A stretch of 64,000 nucleotides of DNA from Marisediminicola antarctica (GCF_009930795.1 NZ_CP017146.1:496001-560000); one strand, 5' to 3'. Shown: positions 9,182 through 19,173, counted from the stretch's first letter. Numbers and translations are program-made. Notes: generated by a model not told the origin, from the sequence alone.

Positions 9182-10246
9182 TCAGCCCCCGATGTACGAC
9201 ATTTCGATTCGCTTCTTGCCGGATGCCCGGAGGCCGCCGGTCGCGGAGCCGCGCCGCTCCGAGTAGTTGTCGGTGCGCTGTCGCCAGATGGCGGCCATCG
9301 CACCGGAGAGCTCGTCGTCGGAGCATCCGCCGCGCATGAGTGCCCGCAGGTCGTGGCCCTCGGTGGCGAACAGGCAGGTGAAGAGCTTGCCGTCGGTCGA
9401 GACGCGTGCGCGCGAGCACGAGTGGCAGAACGATTGGGTGACGCTCGAGATGACGCCGATCTCGCCGCCGCCGTCGACGTAGCGCCACCGCGACGAGGTC
9501 TCGCCGCTGTAGTTCGGCGCGATCTCCTCGACGGGGAGCTCGGCGTGGATGCGGCTGATGACCTCGGCCGACGGCACGACGCCGCTCATCTCCCATCCGT
9601 TGCTGCTGCCGACGTCCATGAACTCGATGAAGCGGAGAATGTAGGGAGTCCCTTTGAAATGCCGCGCCATCGCGACGATGTCCTGATCGTTCTGGCCGCG
9701 CTTCATGACCATGTTGATCTTGATCGGCCCAAGCCCGACCTCGTGCGCGATATCGATGCCCTTGAGTACCTTCGCGACCGGGAATCTGACGTCGTTCATC
9801 GCCTGGAAGGTCGCATCGTCGAGCGAGTCGAGCGACACGGTCACGCGCTTCAGGCCGGCATCCTTGAGGGCCTGCGCCTTGTGGGCGAGGGCAGACCCGT
9901 TGGTCGTGAGGGCGATGTCGATCTCGCGGCCGTCCGGGGTGCGCAGCGCGGCGAGCATGCCGACGAGTTCCTCGAGCCCCTTGCGCAGCAGGGGTTCGCC
10001 ACCGGTAAGGCGGATCTTCTCGACGCCGTGGGCGACCGAGACCCGCGCCAGGCGCGTCATCTCCTCGAAGCTCAGCAGCTCGTCGCGTTCCATGAACGCG
10101 TAGTCCTTGCCGAAGACCTCTTTGGGCATGCAGTAGACACAGCGGAAGTTGCACCGGTCGGTGACCGAGATGCGGAGGTCGTGCAGGGGGCGGTTGCGTG
10201 TATCGAGCAGTGCGCCGGAAGGCTGGGGGATGTCGGCGCCGGTCAT
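9182..10246 (-). CDS. moaA: MoaA, GTP 3',8-cyclase (radical SAM)
   Basis: 354-residue radical SAM enzyme for the first step of molybdenum cofactor synthesis, the GTP to cyclic pyranopterin precursor reaction. The N-terminal cluster motif is CNFRCVYC; the C-terminal second-cluster cysteines are [10 protein letters not shown]...FTCLF; the last residues are the conserved GG pair needed for activity in MoaA. The ATG at 10246 (MTGADIPQ) follows CGGAGT and gives family length. It sits near the molybdoenzyme and fdhD genes although no other moa/moe genes appear in the window. Confidence 0.97.
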   Translation of the reverse strand: MTGADIPQPSGALLDTRNRPLHDLRISVTDRCNFRCVYCMPKEVFGKDYAFMERDELLSFEEMTRLARVSVAHGVEKIRLTGGEPLLRKGLEELVGMLAALRTPDGREIDIALTTNGSALAHKAQALKDAGLKRVTVSLDSLDDATFQAMNDVRFPVAKVLKGIDIAHEVGLGPIKINMVMKRGQNDQDIVAMARHFKGTPYILRFIEFMDVGSSNGWEMSGVVPSAEVISRIHAELPVEEIAPNYSGETSSRWRYVDGGGEIGVISSVTQSFCHSCSRARVSTDGKLFTCLFATEGHDLRALMRGGCSDDELSGAMAAIWRQRTDNYSERRGSATGGLRASGKKRIEMSYIGG

Positions 10247-10329
10247 ACTCCGACCATAACCCGCGCGCGTGGGGAGTTGGACCCCGGCGGGAGCCCTCAT
10301 CCGGCCCGAAGCTTGATAGGTTCGGCCAG

Positions 10330-11184
10330 GTGAGCATCGACGACAACACGAGACCACTCGAGCCGGGGATCACCACGGACTTCTCCCAGAGAATGAACTA
10401 CGGCTCCTACCTCGCCCTGGACGAGTTGCTGAGCATCCAGCGCCCGCAGAGCTCGCCCGCCCACCACGACGAGATGCTGTTCATCATCCAGCACCAGACC
10501 AGCGAGCTCTGGATCAAGCTGCTGCTGCACGAACTGCGTTCGGCCCGCGACCTGCTCCGGGCCGACGACATCCGCACGGCTCTCAAACGGATCGCCCGCG
10601 TCAAGCACATTCAGGAGGTGATGACGCAGCAGTGGTCCGTGCTCGCCACGCTCACGCCCTCCGAATACTCCGAGTTCCGTGATGCGCTGGCGAGCTCGTC
10701 CGGATTCCAGTCGCACCAGTACCGGGCGGTTGAGTTCATCTTCGGCAACAAGAACGAGAAGATGCTCGCGGTGTTCGACAGCGATCCCGCGTCGCGCCAG
10801 GTGCTCAGCGACCTGCTCGACGAGCCGAGTCTCTACGACGAGCTGCTGCGCTACCTCAGCAGGGCCGGCCATGCCGTGCCCGACTCGATCCTGAATCGGG
10901 ATGTCAGCAAGGCGCACACCTTCACGCCGGAACTCGTTCCCGTGTTCAAGAGGATCTACGAGAACGCGGGAGAGAACTGGGAGGCCTACGAGGCGTGCGA
11001 GGAGTTCGTCGACCTCGAGGACAACTTCCAGTTCTGGCGGTTCCGGCACCTCAAGACGGTGGGTCGCACGATCGGCACCAAGATGGGCACCGGTGGGTCG
11101 TCCGGAGTGGAATTCCTGCAGCGCGCGTTGAGCCTCACCTTCTTCCCGGAGCTGTTTGCGGTGCGCTCCGAGATCGGCCGCTGA
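10330..11184 (+). CDS. kynA: tryptophan 2,3-dioxygenase
   Basis: 284-residue haem enzyme that oxidises L-tryptophan to N-formylkynurenine, the first step of kynurenine-type tryptophan catabolism. [11 protein letters not shown] carries the active-site histidine, and [19 protein letters not shown] carries the haem-ligand histidine plus the substrate-binding GTGGSSG loop. GTG at 10330 is chosen because family homology begins shortly after it and the length fits. It is divergent from moaA, so the promoters share the roughly 80-base gap. No kynureninase or formamidase gene is nearby. Confidence 0.95.
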   Translation: MSIDDNTRPLEPGITTDFSQRMNYGSYLALDELLSIQRPQSSPAHHDEMLFIIQHQTSELWIKLLLHELRSARDLLRADDIRTALKRIARVKHIQEVMTQQWSVLATLTPSEYSEFRDALASSSGFQSHQYRAVEFIFGNKNEKMLAVFDSDPASRQVLSDLLDEPSLYDELLRYLSRAGHAVPDSILNRDVSKAHTFTPELVPVFKRIYENAGENWEAYEACEEFVDLEDNFQFWRFRHLKTVGRTIGTKMGTGGSSGVEFLQRALSLTFFPELFAVRSEIGR

Positions 11185-11244
11185 CCGCCCGCCTAACAGG
11201 CCCGAGGGGCGCTCAATTGGCGATCGGGTCACCGACCTGAGAAA

Positions 11245-11928
11245 ATGGTTGCTTCTGTAGGGGCGACCGCTATTCGGTCTGGTGATGGGGGCGATGGCGT
11301 GCGCGCGAAGTCAGTTGTGCCCGCCGCCGTGGCTCTCGGCGTCGCCATCGCCATCGGCACCGTGATCGCAAGCGAACTTGCGGGGGTGCGGATCGGCATG
11401 TTCACCCGCGACATCCAGTCGCTGAGCGCATCGGGCGGACTGGCGCTGCCCCACTATGCCGGCGCGCTGAGCATGCTGACGATCATGGTCTGGACGGCGG
11501 GCAGCGCTTTGGCGTTCGCCGCTGCGGCGCTCGTGCCAGCGCGGCGCTCGTGGCTGCTCGTTCTCGGCGGCCTGCTGCTTGTGATTGCCGCCGACGACGC
11601 CTTCATGCTGCACGAGGGGCTCGGGCTGCCAGAGGTCGGCTTCGTGATTGTCTACGGCGTTGTCGCCGGATGGCTCGCGTTCCGTTCGCTCGCGCACCAT
11701 CGTGACGGATCGGGGACGGCGATGCTCGTCGGGGGCGCGGCGCTGGCGCTATCGGCCGCCCTCGACCGGTGGGCCACCGACCCCTACCTGCTCGAGGACC
11801 ATTTCAAGCTGATCGGGGCGCTCGTGCTGCTGACCATCGGCCCGACGATGATCGCGCCGATGCTGTCCGACCGGCCCGCGGAGCCCATCGCCGGAGCGCG
11901 ACAATCGCGCGCGAAGGTCACGGTCTGA
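11245..11928 (+). CDS. hypothetical polytopic membrane protein
   Basis: 227-residue protein (209 if GTG at 11299 is the start) with about six hydrophobic segments, at roughly residues 25-45, 70-90, 100-115, 128-145, 152-168 and 190-210. The acidic/histidine cluster AADDAFMLHEG in the third segment and LLEDHFK before the last may bind metal, but I do not recognise the family. It stands alone between kynA and the convergent ald gene. Confidence 0.7.
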   Translation: MVASVGATAIRSGDGGDGVRAKSVVPAAVALGVAIAIGTVIASELAGVRIGMFTRDIQSLSASGGLALPHYAGALSMLTIMVWTAGSALAFAAAALVPARRSWLLVLGGLLLVIAADDAFMLHEGLGLPEVGFVIVYGVVAGWLAFRSLAHHRDGSGTAMLVGGAALALSAALDRWATDPYLLEDHFKLIGALVLLTIGPTMIAPMLSDRPAEPIAGARQSRAKVTV

Positions 11929-11986
11929 CCGTTTACCGGGTGTTCGCGAGCCAAGCCGCGCGGGAGCGAAACGCGCAGCGACGGAT

Positions 11987-13087
11987 CTACGAGGCTGCGA
12001 CCTCGAGCCCGAGAGCCGCGGCGACGTGCGGATTCGTAACGTGACCGGCGTGAACGTTGAGCCCCTTGGCGAGCGCCGCGTCCTCGGCAATGGCAAGCTC
12101 CCAGCCCTTGTCGGCGAGTGCGAGCACGTAGGGGAGCGTGGCGTTGGTGAGAGCGCGGGTCGAGGTCGCCGACACCGCTCCGGGCATGTTCGCGACGCAG
12201 TAGTAGATGCTGTTGTGCACCGCAAAGGTCGGATCGTCGTGCGTCGTCGGGCGTGACCCCTCGAAGCATCCGCCCTGGTCGATCGCGATGTCGACGAGTA
12301 CGGAGCCCGGCTTCATCTCGGCCACCATGGCGTCGGTCACGAGCTTCGGGGCCTGAGCACCGGGGATGAGCACGGAGCCGATCACAAGGTCGGCCTCGCG
12401 CACCTGGGCGGCGATTTCATAGGACGTCGACGGGCGGGTCTGCACTTGGCCGGCGAAGCGCACCTCGAGCTGGCGCAGCCGCGGGAGCGACAGGTCGATG
12501 ATGGTCACGTCGGCTCCCATGCCGAGCGCGTTCGCGGCCGCATGCTCGCCCGCGACGCCGCCACCGATGACGACCACCTTGGCCTTCGGAGTGCCGGGCA
12601 CGCCGCCCATCAGGATTCCCTGGCCGCCGACGGCGCTCATCAGGTGGTACGCGCCGACCTGCGCGGCCAGACGCCCGGCGACCTCGCTCATCGGGGAGAG
12701 CAGCGGCAGGCTCCGGTCGGGCAGCTGCACCGTCTCGTAGGCGATCGCGGTCGTGCCCGAGGCGATGAGCGCGTCGGTGCAGGCGCGTGAGGCGGCGAGG
12801 TGCAGGTAGGTGAACAGCACCTGTCCCTGCCGCATCAGCGGGTACTCGGATGCGATGGGCTCCTTGACCTTGAGCAGAAGCTCGGCCGAGGACCAGACTT
12901 CGGCGGCGGTCGCCGCGATCGTGGCGCCCGCGGCCGTGTAAGCGGCATTGTCGAAGCCCGAGCCGAGCCCGGCATCCGACTGGATGAGAACCTCGTGGCC
13001 ACGACGGGTGAGTTCGTGCACGCCCGCCGGCGTCACGGCGACCCGGTTCTCGTTGTTCTTGATCTCGCTGGGGATCCCTACGCGCAT
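11987..13087 (-). CDS. ald: alanine dehydrogenase
   Basis: 366-residue NAD-dependent L-alanine dehydrogenase that interconverts alanine with pyruvate and ammonia. It shows the family start MRVGIPSEIKNNENRVA, catalytic region LLKVKEP, the Rossmann motif GGGVAGEHAAANALGMGA and the C-terminal NLPGAV-type block (here ANMPGAVSATSTRAL). ATG at 13087 follows GGAGCGG. The divergent Lrp/AsnC regulator at 13227 is the usual partner (AldR in mycobacteria), and the gap of about 140 bases holds both promoters. Confidence 0.96.
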   Translation of the reverse strand: MRVGIPSEIKNNENRVAVTPAGVHELTRRGHEVLIQSDAGLGSGFDNAAYTAAGATIAATAAEVWSSAELLLKVKEPIASEYPLMRQGQVLFTYLHLAASRACTDALIASGTTAIAYETVQLPDRSLPLLSPMSEVAGRLAAQVGAYHLMSAVGGQGILMGGVPGTPKAKVVVIGGGVAGEHAAANALGMGADVTIIDLSLPRLRQLEVRFAGQVQTRPSTSYEIAAQVREADLVIGSVLIPGAQAPKLVTDAMVAEMKPGSVLVDIAIDQGGCFEGSRPTTHDDPTFAVHNSIYYCVANMPGAVSATSTRALTNATLPYVLALADKGWELAIAEDAALAKGLNVHAGHVTNPHVAAALGLEVAAS

Positions 13088-13226
13088 GATGCCGCTCCGC
13101 TCCGTGCCGTGCCGATTGATTGGTGGTACTAATTGTGCAGATCTCACGGTGTCTGTAGTGAGTCACCGAATTTCACGATACTTTTGTCCGACAAGCAAGT
13201 CATATCCGCGAGAAAGGCCAGAACGA

Positions 13227-13727
13227 GTGGTGGGTGCTCCGCAGAATCCTCAGACCCGTCAGCTCGACGATGTCGACCGGATCATCATCGACCTTCTGCA
13301 GCAGAACTCGCGGGCGTCGAACATCCAGCTCGCTGCCGCCGCCGGCATCGCTGAGTCCACCTGTATCGCCCGGGTGCGGTCGCTCGTCGCACGCGGAGTC
13401 GTGAGCCGATTCACGACCGAACTCGACCCGGCCGCGCTCGGTCTCGACCTGCAGGCGCTGATCAGCGTCGGCATCCGGGCGGGCCAACGGCACCTCATGT
13501 CGAGCTTCCAGACGGAGGTGCGCGCACTGCCCGGCGTCGTGCAGGTCTTCTTCCTCAGCGGCGCCGAGGACTTCATCATCCATCTCGCCGTGCGCAACTC
13601 GGCCGAGGTGCGCGAGTTCGTGCTCCAGCACCTCTCCGTTCACCCCGCCGTGGCATCGACCCGCACGAGCATGGTCTTCGACCACGAGTACAACGGATTC
13701 CTCGCGGGGGCGCCCTCCGGCGAGTGA
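13227..13727 (+). CDS. Lrp/AsnC-family regulator, AldR-like
   Basis: 166-residue Lrp/AsnC regulator with an N-terminal helix-turn-helix (LDDVDRIIIDLLQQNSRAS... SVAARGVV-type recognition region) and a C-terminal RAM/ligand-binding domain (VQVFFLSGAEDFIIHLAV). GTG at 13227 follows GAAAGG. Divergence from ald strongly suggests it controls alanine dehydrogenase in response to alanine, as AldR does in mycobacteria. That assignment rests on synteny and family. Confidence 0.88.
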   Translation: MVGAPQNPQTRQLDDVDRIIIDLLQQNSRASNIQLAAAAGIAESTCIARVRSLVARGVVSRFTTELDPAALGLDLQALISVGIRAGQRHLMSSFQTEVRALPGVVQVFFLSGAEDFIIHLAVRNSAEVREFVLQHLSVHPAVASTRTSMVFDHEYNGFLAGAPSGE

Positions 13728-13731
13728 GCGC

Positions 13732-14139
13732 TCAGCCGGGCATCTTCGACGAGACCACCGCGAGCACGTTGCCTGCCGGGTCCGTGAACCAGGCGATCTC
13801 AGCCTCACCGTTCTCATTGTGCATGATTCCCTTCGCGTCGTTCGGGGGCATGTCGGGCAGCTCGTCGTCGTCGTAGATCTTGGTCGTCACGCCCTTCGCG
13901 TTGAGCTCGTCGACGCTCTTCTCGACGTCGTCGCTCACGAAGTTGAGGATCGTGAACCCCGCCGGCGTGTGATCGGGCTTCGCGTAGATCAACGCCCGCG
14001 AGCCACCGCCGAGTCGCAGAGTGAGATTGCCCATCATCCCGTCCTCGACGCCGAGCCCGAGGGTCTCGCCGTAGAAGTGCCGGGCGGCTTCGATGTCGTT
14101 GACCGAGAACGAGCTGAACGCTTCCGTCGTGCCGAACAT
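13732..14139 (-). CDS. VOC (glyoxalase/bleomycin-resistance fold) protein
   Basis: 135-residue single-domain vicinal-oxygen-chelate protein: FSVNDIEAARHFYGETLGL at the N-terminus, GGGSRALIYAKPDHTPAGFT in the middle and WFTDPAGNVLAVVS at the C-terminus. The start follows AAAGGAC. It lacks some metal-ligand residues of true glyoxalase I, so substrate and reaction are unknown. Convergent with the Lrp-type regulator, only four bases from its stop. Confidence 0.85.
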   Translation of the reverse strand: MFGTTEAFSSFSVNDIEAARHFYGETLGLGVEDGMMGNLTLRLGGGSRALIYAKPDHTPAGFTILNFVSDDVEKSVDELNAKGVTTKIYDDDELPDMPPNDAKGIMHNENGEAEIAWFTDPAGNVLAVVSSKMPG

Positions 14140-14268
14140 GGCGATGTCCTTTCTGGGGTGCGCTGCATGATCGCATCCGAGAATTCCACTGCCCGCTGCC
14201 GCGGTCCAGCCCTTGCGGTGAGGCGCTCACCGGGAGGCATGCAGCGCATCGGCGATAGATTGGAGCGG

Positions 14269-14682
14269 ATGCACACCGACCAGACCGACGACGCAGCGCG
14301 CTTCCTCGAGGAGCGACACCTTGCCATCCTCTCGACCTTCGGGGCCCAGGGCGGAATCCACTCCGTTCCGGTCGGATTCACTCTCGCGGGCGGGCTCGTG
14401 CGCATCATCACGTCGGACTCCACCCAGAAGGTGCGGAACGTCGAGCGCGGCGGGGAGGCATCCGTCGCCCAGGTCGACGGGCGTCGCTGGATCTCCTTCG
14501 CCGGCGACGCGCGCATCAATCGCGACCCCGAGGCCGTCGCGCTGGCCGTGGAGCTCTACGCCGGGCGATACCGCCAGCCCCGGGTGAATCCGAGACGCGT
14601 TGTCGTCGAGATCACCGTCGTCAAGATGATGGGCTCGTCGGGAATGGTGCCCGACACCGCGATCGAAAGGCTGAACCCATGA
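14269..14682 (+). CDS. PPOX-class F420/FMN-dependent protein
   Basis: 137-residue split-barrel flavin-binding protein of the pyridoxamine 5'-phosphate oxidase superfamily, F420-dependent type (FLEERHLAILSTFGAQGGIHSVPVG at the N-terminus, then KVRNVERGGEASV). Its stop overlaps the start of the aldo/keto reductase by four bases (ATGA), so the two are translationally coupled. Substrate unknown. The ATG at 14269 has GGAG close upstream. Confidence 0.82.
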   Translation: MHTDQTDDAARFLEERHLAILSTFGAQGGIHSVPVGFTLAGGLVRIITSDSTQKVRNVERGGEASVAQVDGRRWISFAGDARINRDPEAVALAVELYAGRYRQPRVNPRRVVVEITVVKMMGSSGMVPDTAIERLNP

Positions 14683-15656
14683 AATATGTGCGCCTCGGTA
14701 ACTCCGGCCTCGAAATCTCCGCGGTCGTGCTCGGCTGCATGAGCTATGGCGAACCGGAGCGCGGCGGTCACGCCTGGACCATTCCCGAGGAGCAGAGCCG
14801 CCCCTTCATCAAGCAGGCGATCGAGGCGGGCATCACGACCTTCGACACCGCGAACGTCTACTCCGACGGCAGCAGCGAGGAGATCGTCGGCCGCGCGCTC
14901 AGCGACTACGCCTCACGCGACGAGGTCGTGATCGCGACAAAGGTGCATGGACGGATGCGCCCGGGGCCGGGCGGTGCCGGGCTGTCCCGAGGGGCGATCA
15001 TGACCGAGATCGATGCGAGCCTCAGGCGGCTCGGAACCGACTACGTCGACCTCTACCAGATCCACCGTTGGGACCCGGAGGCACCGATCGAGGAGACGAT
15101 GGAGGCGCTGCACGACGTGGTCAAGGCGGGCAAGGCTCGCTACATCGGGGCCTCATCGATGTGGGCGTGGCAGTTCGCGAAGGCCCAGTACACCGCCGAC
15201 CTCGGTGGGTGGACCCGGTTCGTGTCGATGCAGGACCAGTACAACCTGATCAATCGGGAGGAGGAGCGCGAGATGCACCCGTTCTGCGTCGACCAGGGTG
15301 TCGGCGTGCTCCCGTGGAGTCCGCTCGCCCGCGGCAAGCTCACCCGCGACTGGGACGAGAGCACCGCCCGCAGCGAGACCGACGAGTTCGGTCGCACGCT
15401 GTACGGGCAGCAGGAGGAGGGCGATCGTACGATCGCGGATGCCGTGGCGGCAGTCGCAGGCGTGCGCGGGGTAAGCCGAGCCCAGGTTGCCCTCGCCTGG
15501 GTGCGCCAGCAGCATGCGGTGACGGCTCCTATCGTCGGCGCCACCACGCCGCAGCACCTCGACGATGCCGTCGCGTCGGTCGACCTCGTACTGACCGGTG
15601 AGGAGCTCGACCTGCTCGCTGCCCCGTACCTTCCGCGGTTCGCGGAAGGGTTCTAA
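14679..15656 (+). CDS. aldo/keto reductase
   Basis: 325-residue NADPH-dependent aldo/keto reductase of the YajO/Tas-like type. The catalytic tetrad is visible: Asp and Tyr in FDTANVYSDG, Lys in ATKVHG, His in YQIHRWD. SPLARGKLTRD marks the cofactor-binding loop. It is coupled to the preceding PPOX-like gene by an ATGA overlap. Natural substrate not predictable. Confidence 0.93.
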   Translation: MKYVRLGNSGLEISAVVLGCMSYGEPERGGHAWTIPEEQSRPFIKQAIEAGITTFDTANVYSDGSSEEIVGRALSDYASRDEVVIATKVHGRMRPGPGGAGLSRGAIMTEIDASLRRLGTDYVDLYQIHRWDPEAPIEETMEALHDVVKAGKARYIGASSMWAWQFAKAQYTADLGGWTRFVSMQDQYNLINREEEREMHPFCVDQGVGVLPWSPLARGKLTRDWDESTARSETDEFGRTLYGQQEEGDRTIADAVAAVAGVRGVSRAQVALAWVRQQHAVTAPIVGATTPQHLDDAVASVDLVLTGEELDLLAAPYLPRFAEGF

Positions 15657-15668
15657 GCAACCGGGAGG

Positions 15669-16001
15669 TCAGAGGAGGTCAGCGACCTCGTCGTAGCCCC
15701 GCGCCAGACCGTCGTCGTCGTCCACAGGGTCAGCCTCAGCGCTGTGGGGGGACAGGGCCGCAGCCTGGGCGTGGAGCCGCCTCACCAGCGGGTAGTTCGA
15801 CGGCCCGACGTGGGTGGTGTCGACGGGGATCAGGAAGGGCACGCATTCCCCGAGCGTGACCCGCGCGCGCGATTCCACACCTCGGAGATCGATCGTGGGT
15901 ATCCACAGCGCGTCGGTCTTTCCGGCAGCGAATAGAGCGCTCGCGTAGTCGACGACCGCCTTCGCGATTTCGTCTCCCGTGAGGACGTGAGTGCCCACCA
16001 T
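15669..16001 (-). CDS. hypothetical protein, 110 residues
   Basis: Small protein convergent with the aldo/keto reductase. ATG at 16001 (MVGTHVLTG); a GTG 15 bases further upstream is also possible. Contains no motif I recognise. The C-terminus is acidic (DPVDDDDGL). Support is the coding-like composition and the tight fit between neighbours; the alternative is a non-coding gap. Confidence 0.6.
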   Translation of the reverse strand: MVGTHVLTGDEIAKAVVDYASALFAAGKTDALWIPTIDLRGVESRARVTLGECVPFLIPVDTTHVGPSNYPLVRRLHAQAAALSPHSAEADPVDDDDGLARGYDEVADLL

Positions 16002-16152
16002 TTCGATTCGCCGCACGCGCTCACTGTATGACGTGCCGGCAGCGAGGGGTAGGGGGTCGGCGGACGGATGCACGAGTCGACGGCCACCGGAGGTCCGCGG
16101 CGCCCTTCTGCATCCGTAGTCTTGATGGACCACGTTCCGAGGAGATACACAC

Positions 16153-18513
16153 ATGGCCGAACTGCTGTACCGCCTCGGCAAGCTCGCAGCGAGGCGCGCG
16201 TGGACGGTCGTCGTGGCGTGGACCCTCGTGCTCGTCGTCGCGGGTGTCGGGTTCGCCGTCGGATTCACGGGTCTGACCTCGAGCTTTGACGTTCCCGGCA
16301 CCGCCTCCGGAGAGGTGATCGAAGAACTCCAGGAGCAGCTTCCCGACTTCGCTGGCGCATCCGGCACCGTGGTCTTCGAGACGACCGACGGCTCCGAGTT
16401 CACCACGGACCAGCAGTCGGAGATCAGCGCGCTCGTCGCCGACGGCTCCGGCCTTCCGGACGTCGCGGACATCATCGACCCGTTCGAGGCGGAGGAGCAG
16501 CGGGCCGACCAGGCAGAGGAATTGGCCGGCGGGCAGACCCAGATCGACAGCGGGCGCGCCCAGCTCGATGCGCAGCAGGCGCAGCTCGACGCCAGCACGC
16601 AGCAGCTCGACGAGCAGCAGGCCACCCTCGATGCCTCGCGCGCGGAACTCGACCAGCAGGCGGAGCAGCTCGAGCTCGGCTCCGAGCTCGTCGCGCTCGC
16701 CGACGAGATCCACATCGTGTCGGAGGACGGCCAGGCCGCCCTCGTCAACGTCGCATTCACGCAGCCGCGGCTCGAGCTGTCGGATGGCACGAAGAACGCC
16801 GTCATCGCGCACTTCGAATCCGAACCGATCGACGGGGTCGAGGTCTCGTTCTCCACCGACCTGGCGCAGGGCGTGCCGAAGATCTTCGGCATCGGAGAGG
16901 TCGTCGGCGTCGCCTTCGCCGCCATCATCCTGCTCGTCATGCTCGGATCGGTGCTCGCCGCGTCGCTTCCGCTCGTCACGGCGCTCGTCGGCGTCGCGAT
17001 CTCCGCTCTGGCCGCGCTCGCCTTCTCCGGTGTGGTCCAGATGGCCTCGGTCACGCCGGTGCTCGCCATCATGCTCGGCCTCGCGGTCGGCATCGACTAC
17101 TCCCTCTTTGTCATCAACCGGCACCGCACGCAACTGCTCCAGGGGGCAGAGGTTCGCGAATCGATCGGACTCGCGAACGGCACCGCCGGCAACGCGGTTG
17201 TCTTCGCCGGCACCACCGTCATCGTCGCCCTGCTCGCCCTGAACATCACGGGCGTGCCGTTTCTGGGTCTCATGGGCACCGTTGGTGCCCTCGCCGTGCT
17301 GATCGCCGTGCTCATCTCGATCAGCCTCACCCCCGCGATCCTCGGCCTTGTCGGTCTGCGGGTGCTGGGCCGTCGCGCCCGCGCGCGGGTCGGCGAGGAG
17401 CACTACGAAGACACGAAGTCGAAGCCGATGCCCACCTGGCGCGCCATCGTCACCGTGCTCGTGACCGTCATCGTGCTGCTCGTCGTGGCCATCCCGGCGC
17501 TCTCGATGCGTGTCGGGCTGCCCGACGGGTCATCCGAGCCCGAGGGGTCAGCGTCGTTCAGGGCATTCACGACAACAGAGGAGGCCTTCGGTGCCGGTGC
17601 GAACGGCCCGCTCCTCGTCACGGCCGCCCTGCCGGATGCCCTCGACGATGCCGGCCTGCTCAAGGCGCAGGTCGAGGTGGCGCGCACCCTCGCCGAGCTG
17701 GACGACGTCGTCGCGGTCGCCCCGATCGCCGTCTCTGACGCGGGCACGCTCGCGGCATTCCAGGTCGTGCCGGGGGAGGGCCCGAACAGCGTGTCGACGG
17801 AGCGGCTCGTTCGGGACATCCGCTCCCTGCCGCCCATCGGTGACAGAATCGAGCTCGGGGTCGCGGGGCAGGCGGCCATCAACATCGACATCTCCGAGAA
17901 TCTCGCCGATGTGCTTCCGATCTACATCGCGGTCGTCGTCGGCCTGTCGCTGCTCATCATGATCCTCGTGTTCCGCTCGATCCTCGTGCCGCTCATCGCG
18001 ACGGGCGGGTTCATCCTGTCGCTGTTCGCCACCTACGGCGCCACCGTGGCGGTCTTCCAGTGGGGCTGGTTCGCCGACGTGCTCGGCGTCGCCACCGGAC
18101 CGATCCTGAGCTTCCTGCCGGTGATCCTCGTCGGCATCCTGTTCGGGTTGGCGATGGACTACCAGCTGTTCCTCGGCTCCGGAATGCGGGAGGCCTACGT
18201 GCACGGGGCATCAGCCCGCCTCGCGGTCGCCCGCGGGTTCCGCGCCGGTCGATCCGTCGTCATCGCGGCCGCACTCATCATGGTGTCGGTCTTCGGCGGC
18301 TTCATCTTCTCGGACTCCCAGATCATCCGCTCGATGGGCTTCGGGCTTGCGTTCGGAGTGCTCGTCGATGCGTTCGTGGTGCGGATGCTGCTGATCCCCG
18401 CGCTCATGCACCTGCTGGGCGCGTCGGCATGGTGGATCCCACGATGGCTCGACAAGATCATGCCGAACGTCGATGTGGAGGGCGCCGCGCTCGAGCGACG
18501 GCACCACCCATGA
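16153..18513 (+). CDS. MMPL/RND-family transporter
   Basis: 786-residue RND-superfamily efflux protein of the MMPL type with two repeats of six transmembrane segments. The first extracytoplasmic loop (about residues 115-180) contains a Gln/Asp-rich coiled coil with LDxQQAQLDA heptads. TM4 carries the GLAVGIDYSLF motif, and the second repeat carries LFGLAMDYQLF, the proton-relay Asp-Tyr pairs of the family. Substrate unknown; MMPL proteins export lipids or drugs. The MarR gene downstream is a likely regulator. Confidence 0.93.
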   Translation: MAELLYRLGKLAARRAWTVVVAWTLVLVVAGVGFAVGFTGLTSSFDVPGTASGEVIEELQEQLPDFAGASGTVVFETTDGSEFTTDQQSEISALVADGSGLPDVADIIDPFEAEEQRADQAEELAGGQTQIDSGRAQLDAQQAQLDASTQQLDEQQATLDASRAELDQQAEQLELGSELVALADEIHIVSEDGQAALVNVAFTQPRLELSDGTKNAVIAHFESEPIDGVEVSFSTDLAQGVPKIFGIGEVVGVAFAAIILLVMLGSVLAASLPLVTALVGVAISALAALAFSGVVQMASVTPVLAIMLGLAVGIDYSLFVINRHRTQLLQGAEVRESIGLANGTAGNAVVFAGTTVIVALLALNITGVPFLGLMGTVGALAVLIAVLISISLTPAILGLVGLRVLGRRARARVGEEHYEDTKSKPMPTWRAIVTVLVTVIVLLVVAIPALSMRVGLPDGSSEPEGSASFRAFTTTEEAFGAGANGPLLVTAALPDALDDAGLLKAQVEVARTLAELDDVVAVAPIAVSDAGTLAAFQVVPGEGPNSVSTERLVRDIRSLPPIGDRIELGVAGQAAINIDISENLADVLPIYIAVVVGLSLLIMILVFRSILVPLIATGGFILSLFATYGATVAVFQWGWFADVLGVATGPILSFLPVILVGILFGLAMDYQLFLGSGMREAYVHGASARLAVARGFRAGRSVVIAAALIMVSVFGGFIFSDSQIIRSMGFGLAFGVLVDAFVVRMLLIPALMHLLGASAWWIPRWLDKIMPNVDVEGAALERRHHP

Positions 18514-18582
18514 CGCCCGCCTCGTCCGGCGGCCGCTGACCAGCGGTAGCGTGAGGGAATGCACCGGGAGGGTGGGACCAGC

Positions 18583-19095
18583 ATGCCAAGCAGTGATGAC
18601 GACGAGGTCGATCTGCTGATCACGGCGTGGGCAGACCGCCTGCCCGACGTGGATTTTTCGCCCCTCGACGTGATGTCCCGGTTGCGGCGGGTCGCGCACA
18701 AGCTCACCGGGCTGCGCAGGGACGCCTTCCAGAGCGCGGGACTGAGCGTGTGGGAGTTCGACGTGCTCGCCGCTTTGCGCCGGGCCGATCCGCCGCACGA
18801 GATGAGCCCGGCGGAGCTTGTGCACGCGACCATGATCGGGAGCGCGGCGATGTCGAACCGACTCGAGAATCTGGCGGTGCGCGGTCTCGTCGCGCGCAAG
18901 GGCAATCCGCGCGACGGCAGGAGCAACCTCGCGAGCCTCACCGCGGAAGGCGCCGAACGGGTGGACTCCGCGATGATCGCGCTCGTCGAGAGCGAGGCAC
19001 GAGAGCTGCAGTCCCTGTCTCAGCAGGAGCAGACGCAGCTAGTCGCGCTGCTCCGCAAACTGGCCACTGATGGTGGGGAGTGGCGAGGGCGATAA
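18583..19095 (+). CDS. MarR-family regulator
   Basis: 170-residue winged-helix regulator: LSVWEFDVLAAL, SPAELVHATMIGSAAMSNRLENLAVRGLV and RKGNPRDGRSNLASLT are the MarR helix-turn-helix and wing. ATG at 18583 is preferred since GGGAGGGTGGG lies at good spacing; ATG at 18559 is the alternative. Located 69 bases after the MMPL transporter on the same strand, suggesting control of efflux. Confidence 0.9.
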   Translation: MPSSDDDEVDLLITAWADRLPDVDFSPLDVMSRLRRVAHKLTGLRRDAFQSAGLSVWEFDVLAALRRADPPHEMSPAELVHATMIGSAAMSNRLENLAVRGLVARKGNPRDGRSNLASLTAEGAERVDSAMIALVESEARELQSLSQQEQTQLVALLRKLATDGGEWRGR

Positions 19096-19122
19096 GGCGA
19101 GGGCTCGACGCCTGGATTAGCG

Positions 19123-19150
19123 ATGTACATAGCATCTCTAGGTACCTAGA
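19123..19150 (+). promoter_or_regulatory. palindromic operators upstream of the PadR gene
   Basis: Two perfect palindromes: ATGTACAT at 19123-19130 and TCTAGGTACCTAGA at 19137-19150, ending 23 bases before the PadR GTG start. PadR repressors commonly bind ATGTAC...GTACAT-type dyads and repress their own operons, so autoregulation is probable (inference). Confidence 0.65.
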
Positions 19151-19173
19151 ACTACAAGGTATAACGTGGCAGC

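Noticed and set aside
13720-13740. TGAGCGCTCA palindrome as terminator between the Lrp-type regulator and the VOC gene
   Set aside because: Only 10 bp, no loop or T-run, and the gap between the convergent stops is too short to judge.
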